From the NCBI GenBank assembly GCA_032718475.1, contig JAUCBJ010005958.1:1-64000 (forward strand): a stretch of DNA of 64,000 nucleotides. Reading direction: 5' to 3'. The notes under the pieces were generated by a model, which was given only the letters and a program-made list of their open reading frames with translations, made no database searches and was not told the DNA's origin. Within the stretch, counting starts at the first letter, position 1, and every line of letters starts with the position of its first letter. Positions 1-10,843 of the stretch are shown one piece after another. The translations under genes were made by a program, and so were the position numbers. Origin of the DNA: Nemertoderma westbladi. Lineage: Eukaryota > Xenacoelomorpha > Nemertodermatida > Nemertodermatidae.

Positions 1-2098
1 TCTAGCGCGATACTTTGCTGCACTTCTTGCAACTCTGCTCTACTTTCCCTCACTGTTCCCTTAAGTTGGTGGACAGTCTCCTGCATCTGTCCTAGCAGGA
101 GATTCATCCCACGCCGTCCCTCTTCCACCCACTCAACCGCCGAAGCGGGAGTCGCCAACATAGTAGCGGGCTGACGCGGGACGACGGGAGACAAATTTTT
201 AATTTCTCTCTCTGCTATCTGGACAGGGATATTCTCTTGGACTGTTCCACCGGGTACAGGCAGTGTAGTACTATGTAAAGGGAATTTAGAGTTAAGCTCT
301 GGAAGTACAGGGGTCTCTAACACAGAAGTGACTTTGGGAACGACAGGCCTAATTATCTCAGGCTCATCAACTATTGTAGAGAGTCTTTGGACCTTAATAC
401 TTTGGGCCGTAGGTTCTATACTACTCAAGTCTGTGCTAGCTAGCTGTCTTCTAACAGCTGGGGGCAAATCAGGCAATTTGCGACGGTAAGATGTTTTTCT
501 ACGCCTACTTAGATGAGATCTATTTCCTCCGCCTTCAGGATCGGTAGTATCGCCTTCCTCCGAGGATGTGTATCCCTGGCGCTTGGGAGTAGATTTTCTC
601 ATCATCTGCATCTGATTAGCAGTATACTGTTTATTTATACTGTCTTGTGTCTCTTGCAGATTTTCCAACTCTAATTGGATAGTCTCCTCAGACGCTCTCC
701 GTTCTGCTTCCGCCACTGTTGCCTTTCTTTCGGCTCCGCCGCTTTTCTTTCTGCTTCTGCTTCTGCCGCTTTTGCCTTTCTTTCGGCTTCTGCTTCTGCC
801 GCTTTTGCCTTTCTTTCGGCTTCTGCTTCTTTTCTTTCTGCTTCTGCTTCCGCCGCTTTTGCCTTTCTTTCGGCTTCTGCTTCTTTTCTTTCTGCTTCTG
901 CTTCCGCCGCCGCTGCTGCTGCTACCTTTCTTCTCTCTATCAGTTCTTTCTTTACTTGCTCTTCTCGGACTCTAGTGAGGCGTAGTTTTTCATCACATTC
1001 AGCTTGGTTTGCAGCTAACATTTCGGCATCGATTGAGTCCAACACAAGCTTGGTTCCTTCACTATTAGGGGAAAGTCCAGACAGCCGTCTCCTCAACTCT
1101 TCGTCTCCTAGGAATCGCTGATAGTCGGACAAATAAATGTCGATAGCGTCTCTAGTTCGCGGTTTCTCGGCGGTCTCTTCGCTTTCCGCTTGAGAAAGGG
1201 TGACATCAGTTTGTTCTTCACAGGTTGATCTCTCAGCCAGCTGGGATTTCCACTGGGCCGTTTCCTGTACTTGGAGATCTACCCGATGTAACCAAGTTTT
1301 GACAGCAACCTGCAGCGACGTGTCCTGTCTTCTTTTGGAAGTTTCCTCAAAGGCTGAGAGGATTAGTCGTATGCGTAGGGTTCTTTCGCGTATTTGATAT
1401 AGCAGCTCTTCCTGCTCTTGAGGTCCTTGAGGTTGTCGAAACAGTTGTTCTTCCAATCGATCCAAGGAGCCGAAGAATCCCTGCACATATCCTGCTGCCG
1501 ACCTCTTCCAAACAGCTGGATCCATTGTATCTTTAGCCACTCCCATCCTGTGTATATCTTCCCAAGTAGCCTCAGACAGATCCAACGGGAGTCCGAGTCC
1601 GGGAAAGTTCCATTGTGATTCAACAATAGATATCAATTCTTCCCTGGCGTATCCCGCGTAATTGTCTTGGGTCGCTCGCTTATTCCTCGCCCAGTCGGCT
1701 TGATGTTCTTCAACCGCAATGAATATAGTAGTTAGCACTGCAGCAGGAAGGGTAAGAAGGGGGTCCGAGTAGACTGTAGCAGCCATCTGCACTCCGCGTT
1801 CGGGGGTCAGCTCTACAGTATCCGAACTGCTGGAGCTATCGGGTCGCTGGGAAGTAGGTTCTTGACCAAGATGTTGCTGCGATAGGACAGCTGCCTCTTG
1901 GTTCCGTTTGACCTGTGCCCGAGTGCCTATGATGGACCTATGGTGGACTAGCCTAGGGTCTGATACTACTGGAGGGATGACCTTTTTTGCAGTAGGAGGT
2001 GAGCTGAACTCCTTTCTTAATCGCTCCACACTCCTATCTGAGTCACAGATAGTTGTATCGATCAGACTGTCTGACAGGTTTTGCTGAGTGTCAGACAT
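1..2098 (-). pseudogene. BEL-1 gag, frameshifted, 5' portion
   Basis: The start is the ATG at 2098, and the first residues (MSDTQQNLSDSL) match BEL-2 gag (MSETTQTLSDSL). The open frame runs 475 codons to 671. BEL-2-like protein then continues in another frame from about 740 leftward to the window edge, so a single-base loss near 738 breaks the gene. Regions in order: Ser/Thr/Pro-rich N-terminus; a helical segment of about 170-180 residues (coded by about 1236-1788) that BEL-2 lacks; a conserved block with DAIDIYLSDYQRF; an Ala/Glu/Arg/Lys coiled coil expanded by tandem repeats; then the out-of-frame continuation. The BEL gag core and zinc knuckles would lie left of the window. Gag normally forms the retrotransposon's cytoplasmic particle. 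Confidence 0.8.
715..930 (-). repeat. In-frame tandem repeat in the gag coiled coil
   Basis: Units of about 33 and 18 bases encode AEAERKAKA- and EAEAERK-type heptads, so the minus strand reads as an uninterrupted charged helix. BEL-2 has only one or two such units at the same place (near 15835-15900), so the array expanded in BEL-1. The plus-strand open frames here are shadows of the repeat. The frameshift that ends the frame lies at the downstream edge of this array, consistent with slippage. Confidence 0.8.
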
Positions 2099-2179
2099 GT
2101 TTAGCTATACAGTTGAATGCCTACTACTATAGTTTCAGTTAAAGCAAGTCTGGTAATTCAGTATGACCGCAAGCCTAGC

Positions 2180-2490
2180 GATTTATTACCGGTACCGTTA
2201 CTCAGTGTAACGTGATATATATACAATATATTAGAATACCGGTATGCTTATATATATATATAAGTATTATTACAGACTAGATTTGTCACAGAGTACCGGT
2301 ATATAATTTTAGCACAAATATATATAAATATATATAGTAGGCCTATCGTGAATACCGGTATACAGCTGACACTTATAGTATATATAAGTATAATTATGAA
2401 CTAGAATTAATTACAGAGTACCGGTATGATTTCAGCTCAAATTTATAGAAACAAATATAATAAGCCTATGGTAAGTACCGGTATGTCAAT
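2180..2490. repeat. TACCGGTA palindrome array in BEL-1 leader
   Basis: The 8-base palindrome TACCGGTA (core ACCGGTA) recurs about every 55-65 bases, embedded in units of about 120 bases that also contain a TATA-rich palindrome and GACTAGA. Single further copies occur at about 3200 and 4120-4260. The same array is kept in BEL-2 at 16690-16950, so it belongs to the element. Possible roles are protein-binding sites or RNA stem-loops; this is inference. Confidence 0.7.
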
Positions 2491-3416
2491 TATTTTTTAG
2501 AATAATTGAATTTCTGAATATTTTAGGGTTACTTGGTTACTTTAACTTACTTTATTACCGTTATTTAAGCAGTAGTCCAACTGATATTGAGACCTAGTTG
2601 TTGTATGTCAGGCCTACTATTTATAAATCGTTTGAGTTGATTTATAATATTTATATACCCGTTTAAAAATGGGTTTTGTCAATATTTGAAATAAATGTTA
2701 TTATTTCTGGGAAGTAATCACTACACAAAAGCTGTGCGCTCTCAGTGAAGTGCTACTTATTTGACACTAAAACTGATAATTCTAATTTACCTAAGTTACT
2801 TAATACTACAAATTACTTACTATACTGGTGAGATTAATTCTCTAATTAAACACAACAAAAATATTACGTACGAAATTTTTTAGGGTAATTTTACAGGAAG
2901 TCTACAAACCAGCCTAACAAAGGGTTAGAATTCTGATTATTACAACGGACAGGGTACTACGGTATTTGAAATAATAAGTAGTAGTAAATATACTGTACTG
3001 TCCAGATAGGAAAATACCACCGCCTGACGACCTATAACCGTATCGCTATAGGTACTACGTTATGTATCACGGATTGTTCCTACCCAGAAGCTAATAGAGC
3101 TAACGAATGTGCCTATCAACCACTTTACAACACAAATATACTGCCTACACTAATTACTTCGGAAAGCACTGTACACTAAACCCTAAATTAGGTACAAGTA
3201 CCGGTATAACAAATAATCAGTAGTTAAATATACTTGAACAGTTAAAAGAACCACGGCATCTGCTGGAGTGACCGAAGCACAAAGTCTCCAGTCTTGTACC
3301 TACGCCGAGCAGCCCTGATGTAGTACCGGGGTTAGTTTAACTATAACGGTATGTATAACAAGCACAATTACTGTAGGAATAAACTTGGGGACATGAATGT
3401 TGCGAATAATCGCATA

Positions 3417-3940
3417 AACTCTGAATAATAAATATTACGCTACCCGTACAGAATACTCAAACAAAATACAAACCAAACGCTGGCAGACTACTATCAAGCC
3501 TAAACAAACTACAGTATGTGCAGATTCTGAAACTGTTAGTTAGTATGCGTTCTAACACGGTAGTACGACTTATTCTTTAAGAGGGGATTGACCTTACAGC
3601 ATATGGCTGCCCCAACTTACTAACGGCACTTTATCAGACCAACTCTACACACGCAGCAATCCCTTCAGGCCTAAGAATAGCTAGACAACAATCCAGCCTA
3701 CAAAATATCTGAGTAATAACTATTACGGTACCCGAACAGACTACACAAACAAACACAGGCTAAAACACTGGCAGACTACGATCAAGCCTAAATAAACTAC
3801 AGTATATGCAGATTCTGAAACAGTTAGTTAGTATGCGTTCTAACACGGTAGTACGACTTATTCTTTAAGAGGGGATTGACCTTACCGCATATGGCTGCCC
3901 CAACTTACTAACGGCACTTTATCAGACAAACTCTACACAC
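3417..3940. repeat. Tandem duplication of about 290 bp in BEL-1 leader
   Basis: Two direct copies start near 3417 and 3708. They share long stretches, including AGTATGCGTTCTAACACGG and the block from ACGACTTATTCTTTAAGAGG to ATGGCTGCCCC. BEL-2 has the corresponding pair at about 17870-18090 and 18165-18390, so the duplication predates the split of the two copies. Confidence 0.8.
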
Positions 3941-4326
3941 GCCGTAATCTCTCCAAACCCAACAACAGTCAGACAGCAGTTCAGCCTACAATTATCTGAA
4001 CAATCTGAGCAGACTTACACGTCTTCAGCTCAATATTAACTTACTAGGAAATAAAACCGACAGAAATAAGTAAGCTCCAAAAGAAACAAGGGGTGTACAG
4101 TCCCTAATCTCTTAAACAGCCTACCGGTATACAATAATCAAAATCGAATAATACTAAATGTACTTATACAGCAGTACCGGTTAGGACAGTTGGGCCTACA
4201 GACCTACCGAAGTACCGGTTCTGGCAGTTGGACCTACTGACCTACAGAAGTACCGGTTCAGGTTTACCGGTCACTACGGTATTTTGCAACCTTATTGCCT
4301 ACTGCAATAAGATCGTTAACTGTTAC

Positions 4327-5522
4327 TGTTCGCGCTTTTGAAGACCTTTAGCAGTTTAACCTGCCAAAATTTATATGTCTTTTAGTTAATTAAAACACCT
4401 TTAGCATACGACAATATTTTATGCTAATACACAAAACATTACCCGAAGTCAGCCCATGCGCGATCATTCACCCGATGGATCTACACCCGGGAGGCTGAAT
4501 TCGGCTGCTTAAATTTTATTATTGCAGTGTAAGGTTGCAGTGTAAACTTACTGTATTATTCGATAGATCGTTAATAATTAATCTCTGACAGATATTATTG
4601 GCTTTCGGGAAATATTAACAGTTCCTTTAGGACGTGGCGCTCTATCTATTTAAACAGAACTAGGACTTATACTAAACGCAACGATACCGCTTATGATTAA
4701 AGTATAAGGCGTATTCTTTAGGAAATACTTTGTTACCAATCACAATCATGCACACTATTCTGCCGACCGTCAGTAAATTTGATCACACATAAAGAGAGCA
4801 GCAATTGACTCATGTAGGGTCTGCTAAATAACATTAGATTCAATACACACCACATTAATATAAATCGCAATTGTTATGTATAGCCTGTCTCTCTAACCTG
4901 TAGTGTATCAAGAAAATTGGGAAATTTGGGTGATTTATCCGTATTATCCAAAGAGCAATATTTCCATCAACAAATAGATACAATTAATAACTGACGGTAA
5001 ATAACAGTACAAACAATATGATTAATAGTGAGTTAAGTAAGTTAAGATTGATTAGTTAAGTTAAGGTAACAGTTATACTTTCGATAATTTAAGCAGTTTT
5101 ACTGGAGTTATTCCCAAAAGCCGGTGTTATGGCGAAAAATGGGAACATAACAACAGAATCATATGAAAATCATATGACTAGAATGACTATACGAGTATAC
5201 CAACTACCCTTATTCCCCGAAGCTCCCGTCCAACACAGAGGATGAGCAGTGAGATAGGAAATTCAGTTCAGTAGCTCTGGGATAGGTCGAAATCAACGCC
5301 CACTCAAATTCTATTGGCCGATACGGACAGCAAGGCTAAGGCAACCTCTCTAAGCTAGTTGGCCGATTAAACTGAGCCCAGATATCTCCGTACAGCACAT
5401 CAGCCAATAAGCTGGTAGCTTGCACTATTTTAGTTATAAATCCCTTTGAGAGTATTCTAGCGACTGGGGGGGAACTGGCCAGCAAAGGCAAACGTATCAG
5501 TTATCCCACAAAAGCTTTTACA
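4327..5522 (-). repeat. BEL-1 long terminal repeat (5' LTR)
   Basis: On the plus strand it starts TGTTCGCGCTTTTGAAGACC and ends AAAAGCTTTTACA, matching the BEL-2 LTRs at both ends (TG...CA). Internal blocks such as TTAACAGTTCCTTTAGGACG are shared with BEL-2, but many substitutions and indels separate them. It is about 20 bases longer than the BEL-2 LTRs. Small open frames inside it are not conserved between copies. Confidence 0.85.
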
Positions 5523-6947
5523 GGGGGGGGGGGGGGGGGGGAATCGGCCCATTCCTAGTTTTTAGTTGCTGTAACTATGCAAGCACATTACGTACACGCC
5601 CAATTTTTATTGAGAATTACCCAAATTTAATGCCGCATCTTTTGCAAAAAACCACGTTGCAATTGGATTTCGACTTTTCGATGTGGGTGCCACCTCAAAA
5701 TTTGGTCTCCAGCACCAAATTTTTTGAAATTTTCGAATTTTACAAAGTCATTCGTGATTTAGTAATTATTTATGTTTGGGCTATTTTTATTTATTTTTAT
5801 TGGTTTGGATCACTCTAATGCTCTATACAAGTATGTAAGTGTAGTGGTACGTCATTTTTGGAGCACCAAAATTAGGGCGTGGCACTTTAAAATTTCAAAA
5901 TTACTTTATTCGGAAAATTTACTAAAGTTTTGATTTCGAAGCATTTTTATTGGTTTTCTGGAGCGCTGAATCGATTGAAAGTAATATAGAAGCCTGAAGA
6001 CTTAGTGGTTCGCCATTTTTGGTGCACCAAAATTAGGGCGTGGCACTTCAAATTTTGAAAAATACGAGATTCGGAAAATACACTAAAGTTTTGATTTCAA
6101 AGCATTTTTATAGGTTTTCTGAAGCACTGAATCGATTGAAAGTAATATAGAAGCCTCAAATCCTTGGTGTACGTAATTTTCGGTGCACCAAAATTAGGGC
6201 GTGGCACTTCAAATTTTCAAAATTACTTTATTCGGAAAAAACACTAAAGTTTTGATTTCAAAAAATGGCTAACCTCTAAGTCTTCAGGCTTCTATATTAC
6301 TTTCAATCGATTCAGCGGTCTAGAAAACCTATATAAATGCGTTAAAATTTCAATTTTGGTTTATTTTCCGAATCTCGTATTTTTCAAAATTTGAAGTGCC
6401 ACGCCCTAATTTTGGTGCACCAAAAATGGCGAACCACTAAGTCTTCAGGCTTCTATATTACTTTCAATCGATTCAGCGGCCCAGAAAACCTATAAAGATG
6501 CGTTGAAATAAAAAATTAGGGGCATTTTCTGAATATCTAATTTTTCAAAATTTGAAGTGCCACGCCCACTTCTTAGGTGCACGAAAAATAGCATCCACTT
6601 CAATTTTTGGAAATGGAATATAATCACATTCGATTCAGCGTCTTGAAAAACCTACTAAATCTAGCCAACACTGCCACACTATTAGTTTTTAGAAAACGAA
6701 AAATTTTGTAATTTTGTCCTGGGACTACTTTTATTTTTCATCAAAATTATGATTCCCTGCTTATGAAATTTTAACTTTTTAAGGTTTGGTAGTGTTCATC
6801 TATAGTTGTTTCACCAACAGCCCAAATTTTGTAGGATTTCATTGGACGATTACAAAAATATAGTGGGTGGGCCGAATCGCCCCCCCCCCCCCCCCCCCCC
6901 CCCCAGTGGTGCTAATGGTCAAAACACCCCAGTGGTAATAGGGTTAA
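5523..6947. mobile_element. TTAA-type non-autonomous element with ~160-bp repeats (left end cut)
   Basis: The right end reads inward from TTAA (6944-6947) as TTAACCCTATTACCACTGGGG, then poly-C (6880-6904) and the mirror of CGGCCCA. The left side starts with 19 G (5523-5541) followed by AATCGGCCCA, the inverted counterpart of the inner right end. The left outermost terminus is missing because BEL-1 inserted in the G run. Inside, units of about 160 bases contain GGTGCACCAAAATTAGGGCG. Three direct copies (near 5860, 6030, 6180) and two inverted ones (near 6420 and 6570) make a large foldback centred near 6270. No protein is encoded. TTAA ends and CCCT termini are typical of piggyBac-type elements. 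Confidence 0.7.
6880..6904. repeat. Poly-C tract (25 C)
   Basis: An uninterrupted run of 25 C, the inverted counterpart of the G run at 5523-5541 in the same element. It may vary in length and is a likely place for assembly error. Confidence 0.95.
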
Positions 6948-7488
6948 GGGCACGTGTTTGTCCATAAATTTGACTATTAAGGGGGAGGGGGGGGGGGGGG
7001 GGGGGGGGGTGGGGGTACACCATTTTGGTCCAAAATATGTCGAAATTTTTTTTATGGTCTATTATAATGCACCATTGAATGGTGTTTCCAAATCTGAAAA
7101 CCGCTATTTAATAGCTCTTTTAGTTTTCAAGTTATGTAAATTTCCATTTAGGGAATCCTATTGAAATTACTATTACTATGTATAATGAAAGGTCGATTAT
7201 CTCCAAATATTTTTTTCATGAAATTGTCAACTTCAAAACCCTACTACTTCTACAATTTTTGAGTAATTAGTCTGAAACTTCCTGTGGGTGTCTAGATAGC
7301 CACCCTGCATAAAAGTATCAGACAACTTTTCGAAATTTTTTGTTAATAAAATTTAATACTATTTATAAAAAACCTAAAAATTAGCATAAATTTGCAGCGC
7401 CACCTAGCGGTGCAGAATTATTTTAACAAAATTTCGCCTGATAGTTATGTTGCCCCATCTTTGATCTATCATATAAAAAAACTTTCAT

Positions 7489-8068
7489 GTGATTCTAAAA
7501 TTTTCAATATGGGGGTTTTCTGGGGTGGTGATTGCATTTCCGATGTCAGTTTTGACGTTTGATGAATTCCAGTCTGTCAGTCTGTCTGTTTGTCGGACAA
7601 TCTGTCTGTCTGTCAGTCAAAAATTAAGGAAACACACTACCAAACTGAAATTTAGGTTATGGGGGTTTTCCTGGTCGGTGATTTCAACACCGAAGTTAGT
7701 TTTGACGTTTGAAGAATTCTAGACTGTCTAACTGTCAGTCTGTTTGTTTATCAGACAATATGTCCGTCTGTCAGTCGAAATTTAGGAAACGACTCGACAT
7801 CGCTAAAAATTGATTTAAAGGGGTTTTCCTGGTCGGTGATTCCATTTCTGATGTCAATATTTGAATATAATGGCTTTGTGTTGGGTCTGTATTCATGTCG
7901 GTCTGTCCGTCAAAATATAACAGACAGATAGACAGCATAATATACCATCTAGAATCCATTAACCGTTAAAATGGACATAAGAAATGGAATCATAGACCAG
8001 GAAAACCTCTACAACAATATTTTCAGTTGTGTATTTCGTTCATTACTTTTTGACTGACAGACAGGCCA
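7489..8068. repeat. ~155-bp tandem repeats with TCTG tracts in M1
   Basis: The phrase GGGGTTTTCCTGGTCGGTGATT recurs, with variations, near 7512, 7666 and 7820, each followed by TTTTGACGTTTGA and a TCTG-rich stretch. The last portion (7905-8068) is in inverted orientation (CAGA tracts and GACCAGGAAAACC). The same unit recurs at 19916-20110, 21470-21540, 24290-25010, 48890-49130 and 61215-61270. Confidence 0.75.
8064..8068. repeat. BEL-2 target site duplication, left copy
   Basis: GGCCA immediately outside the left LTR, matching GGCCA at 19911-19915 immediately outside the right LTR. Five bases fits the 4-6 bp duplications known for BEL/Pao elements. The target is the TCTG/CAGA-rich repeat of M1. 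Confidence 0.9.
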
Positions 8069-9244
8069 TGTTTGCGCTTTTGAAGACCTTTGACAGTTTA
8101 ACCTGCCAAAATTAGAATGTCTTTTGGATGATAGATAGTCTTTAGCCTATGACGAGTATTTGATACACTACATTAGCCGAAGCCAGTCTATGCGCAATCA
8201 TTCACCCGTTGGATATACCCGGGAGACTGAGTTCGGAGCTTAATGATTGATGGTGTAAGCCTACCGTATTATTCGACTGATCGTAATATATAATCTCTGA
8301 CAAATATTATTCACTTTCGGGAAATATTAACAGTTCCTTTAGGACGTGGCGCTCTAAATATGTAAACAGAGTTATGGCTTAAACTAGACACAACGAAAAG
8401 GCTATAGATTCACGTATATGGCGCATTCTTTAGGAGATGCTTTGTTATCAGTTACACTCATACACAATGCTGCACAATACTGCACACTAATCTGCCGACC
8501 TTCACTAAATTTGGTCACGTATAAAGAGAGTAACAGACAATACATGTCGGGCCTATAAAATAGCATGAGATTCACTTCAAACCACTTAACATAGGTCGCA
8601 ATCGTTTATCTGTAACCGATCTCTCTAACCTTTAGTATATCAAGAAGATTGGGATGTCGGACTATTGATCAGTATTCCGATATAATATTTCATCAACAAA
8701 TATAACGAATAATCAACAGCAAAGCAGTAAAGTTAAGGTATAAATGATTATTAAGTGAGTATAATTGGTTTGATTTGTATGTAAGTAGCTCGATAACAGA
8801 TATACGTTCTATAATTAAGCCTACTAATGTAAAGCTAAAGACTGAAACACGGAGGTGCCAAAAGCCGATGTTCTCTGGCTCTGGGCAAATACAACACTGA
8901 ATTCCTGAGTTTCGTATCCACCTCCAACACAGAGGCAAAAAACGCTCTGATTGGTCAACTAAATCAACAAGAGAACAAAGAAACAAAGAAACGTCGACGT
9001 GGCAATATCAGCTGTTAGCCGTCGTCATGGTAGCGACACTGTTTTCAAGAGTATCTAGCTTATCGCGTCACGAGATTGCGGATTATGTCCTCTAAAGTAC
9101 GAATACAGTACAAATACAGAAGAAATGACTTTTATGTCCTCTAAAACACCAGTACAGCAAGGACACGGCCTTTTTATGCCTGGCAAACCAACTACAGAGT
9201 ACTTTAAGGGAAAATAACCGGTTAATGACGCAAAAGCTTTTACA
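8069..9244 (-). repeat. BEL-2 3' LTR
   Basis: It begins TGTTTGCGCTTTTGAAGACC and ends AAAAGCTTTTACA (plus strand). It is 1176 bases and nearly identical to 18734-19910. Visible differences are at about 8237 (A/G), 8312 (C/A), 8389 (A/T) and 8583 (C/T), plus one missing T near 8914. A 97-codon minus-strand frame (8693-8986) is broken in the other LTR and is not considered a gene. Confidence 0.95.
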
Positions 9245-9252
9245 CCGCTCCC
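9245..9252 (-). promoter_or_regulatory. BEL-2 polypurine tract
   Basis: On the minus strand GGGAGCGG ends exactly where the 3' LTR begins (TGTAAAAGC). A short purine run directly before the 3' LTR is where plus-strand DNA synthesis is primed in LTR retrotransposons. It is short and has one C, so the call rests mainly on position. Confidence 0.6.
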
Positions 9253-9322
9253 AGAAAATGGGATTTAAGTCTATAAAATATAACAAATCACAGTTTCTAA
9301 AATATAAGAATACTCTAAACAG

Positions 9323-10843
9323 TTAGTCTTTCTTACGCGGACGGCGTTTACGCAGCCTTTTGAGGCTAGCAAGAGTCCTTTTCTCTTTGGGGCGAGCCAC
9401 TTTACTAGGAGGGCTATAAATCCTGGGTGAAGGGTGCAATATGATTGCATCAGAAGGTGTAGGATTATGGTCGGGGTATCCGCCGTTTCGATATGCTTCT
9501 CCTCGAGCTGATTTTCCTCCGCTCGTAGCTGGATACGTTCATCCAAAAACTCTCGCAGAGAATGGGGTTGTCTAAGTTCGATATCTTCTTAGAGATTCTG
9601 GATTTCACAATCGAACTGAGATAAAGACAATTCGTTTATCGCTTGGACTTGCTGTTACAACTTACGTTTATCTGAACAAACGCAGGTTTCCTTTCTGATC
9701 TTTGTGGAATAGCGTTTAACTCGTTTGGTACAACGTTCTCCGCCACTTTGGTGACAGGTTATATCGTGTTAAGCCGGGATGATGGTAAGGGTTAAACGGC
9801 GATATTAAATGTCCGCGTCCCAATCCGGCTAGGGAGAATGGGCTAATATCTAGGAAGCCCACAACTGGGGTGCCACCGACTAATTGTTCAGGTAACACTA
9901 GATCTTTGAGCAGTGAGTACAGCTCGGGAGGATCCGTCATACTAATAGGATCAAGAGTCTGAAGTCTCACTAGGGAATGAGGAGTTCTGATCGAGTATTC
10001 CGAAACTCTGATCATTGGTTTATTTAAGGATCGTCTGAGTCGAACGATCGTAGGTGATACATCGAACAAGTTTCGCTCGAAACTCCCGTAAGTATAGCGA
10101 GTAAAACCGTGTTTAAAGCAACGTCTCCGCGGATGTTTATGTCTTTCCGTTTGTTGGTTGGGTCTTGGGCATTCATCGCAATAATACCAAAAACGCACGT
10201 CTTGTAGGGGAAACGCGAGTGATCTTTCTCCAGCTTACAATATTCCTCCATCCGTTCGAAGCTATCCGGTACAACAGGTAGCGATCGATCGGCGGTAAGA
10301 TACATCATAGTGGAATAGAGCCGTTTGAGTTCCACCATGCGGTCATGATGTATACCTTGAGGATATCGAGTTTCTAGATTCTGTTGACTGGTAATATCGA
10401 GATAGGTTTCTCTCAAGAATTCCAGGTATTTGGTGGAGTCGCTGCGTTTATCCGGCTCTTCGACATCTGCACTTTCGAGTCGGTTTCGAATAGAATTTTC
10501 GTGTTCGAGTCTCAGTTTATCGTTCCGCTTCCGCTGGGTATGATATTTAAATAAACCATTTCCCTTTGGTGTCTATATCGTTCGTATCGTGTAGGTCGAG
10601 AGGATGACCAGTAGTTAAGAAGTCCATATACGTACCATTACGATGCGTATAGCGAGCGATGAATTTTCTACAGTCTAACCCACGCGCAAGTTGCTCCCGG
10701 GACATTGGCGGTTAGATATAACGACCATCGTCCTCCGTAGTAGTTGGACCAGCGTCGCCGCGTATCAGGCTATCAACAAACGCTTGTAAAGGTAGAGTAT
10801 ATCGCTCCCTGATACCAAGATCATCTTCTATCAACTCAATCAT
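9323..10843 (-). pseudogene. Decayed gene of unknown function carried in the BEL-2 3' region
   Basis: Coding-like sequence continues across three frames, broken by stops and shifts. The first ATG is at 10843 (43 codons, stop 10712-10714). It continues in frame from the ATG near 10704 to about 10565, shifts to a frame running 10575 to about 10190, shifts again to 9716, and then has further pieces down to the stop at 9323-9325. The C-terminal piece is strongly basic (KRLRKRRPRKKD), like a nuclear or nucleic-acid-binding tail. The middle has a Cys/His-rich stretch (YYCDECPRP followed by HKHPRRRCFKHGF) and long Glu/Lys/Arg helices. I see no reverse transcriptase, integrase or envelope signature and no membrane segment, and I do not recognise the family. 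It sits where an env-like or accessory gene would be. A captured host or viral gene is possible but unproven. Confidence 0.5.

Larger units (their letters stand above)
2099..4326 (-). other. BEL-1 5' untranslated leader
   Basis: No open frame is supported here. The leader is AT-rich and aligns along its length with BEL-2 16558-18733. It holds two internal repeat structures, annotated separately: an array of TACCGGTA palindromes near gag, and a tandem duplication of about 290 bases. A leader of more than 2 kb between LTR and gag is long for a BEL element. Packaging, promoter or translation signals are plausible but not shown. I found no convincing tRNA primer-binding site: the bases right after the LTR (minus strand) are GTAACAG here and ATAACAG in BEL-2, with no TGG start. 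Confidence 0.7.
1..5522 (-). mobile_element. BEL/Pao LTR retrotransposon BEL-1, partial (5' part)
   Basis: This element reads right to left: LTR at 4327-5522, long untranslated leader at 2099-4326, then gag from 2098 running off the left edge of the window. Leader, LTR and gag all match the complete element BEL-2 at 8069-19910, so the family assignment rests on that copy, which shows the BEL gag, zinc-knuckle and protease signature. The second LTR and any pol lie outside the window. The right edge abuts a run of 19 G, so a target duplication, if present, would be hidden in the G run. This copy is clearly diverged from BEL-2 (many substitutions and indels in the LTR and leader) and has a frameshift in gag. 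Confidence 0.85.

Noticed and set aside
7489-7722. 77-codon frame in TCTG-rich repeats
   Set aside because: It covers tandem repeat units and repeats itself (SVCRTICLSV, VISTPKLVLTFEEF); no conserved coding signal.
8693-8986. 97-codon frame inside the BEL-2 3' LTR
   Set aside because: The other LTR breaks the same frame with a one-base indel (19358-19624), so it is not maintained.
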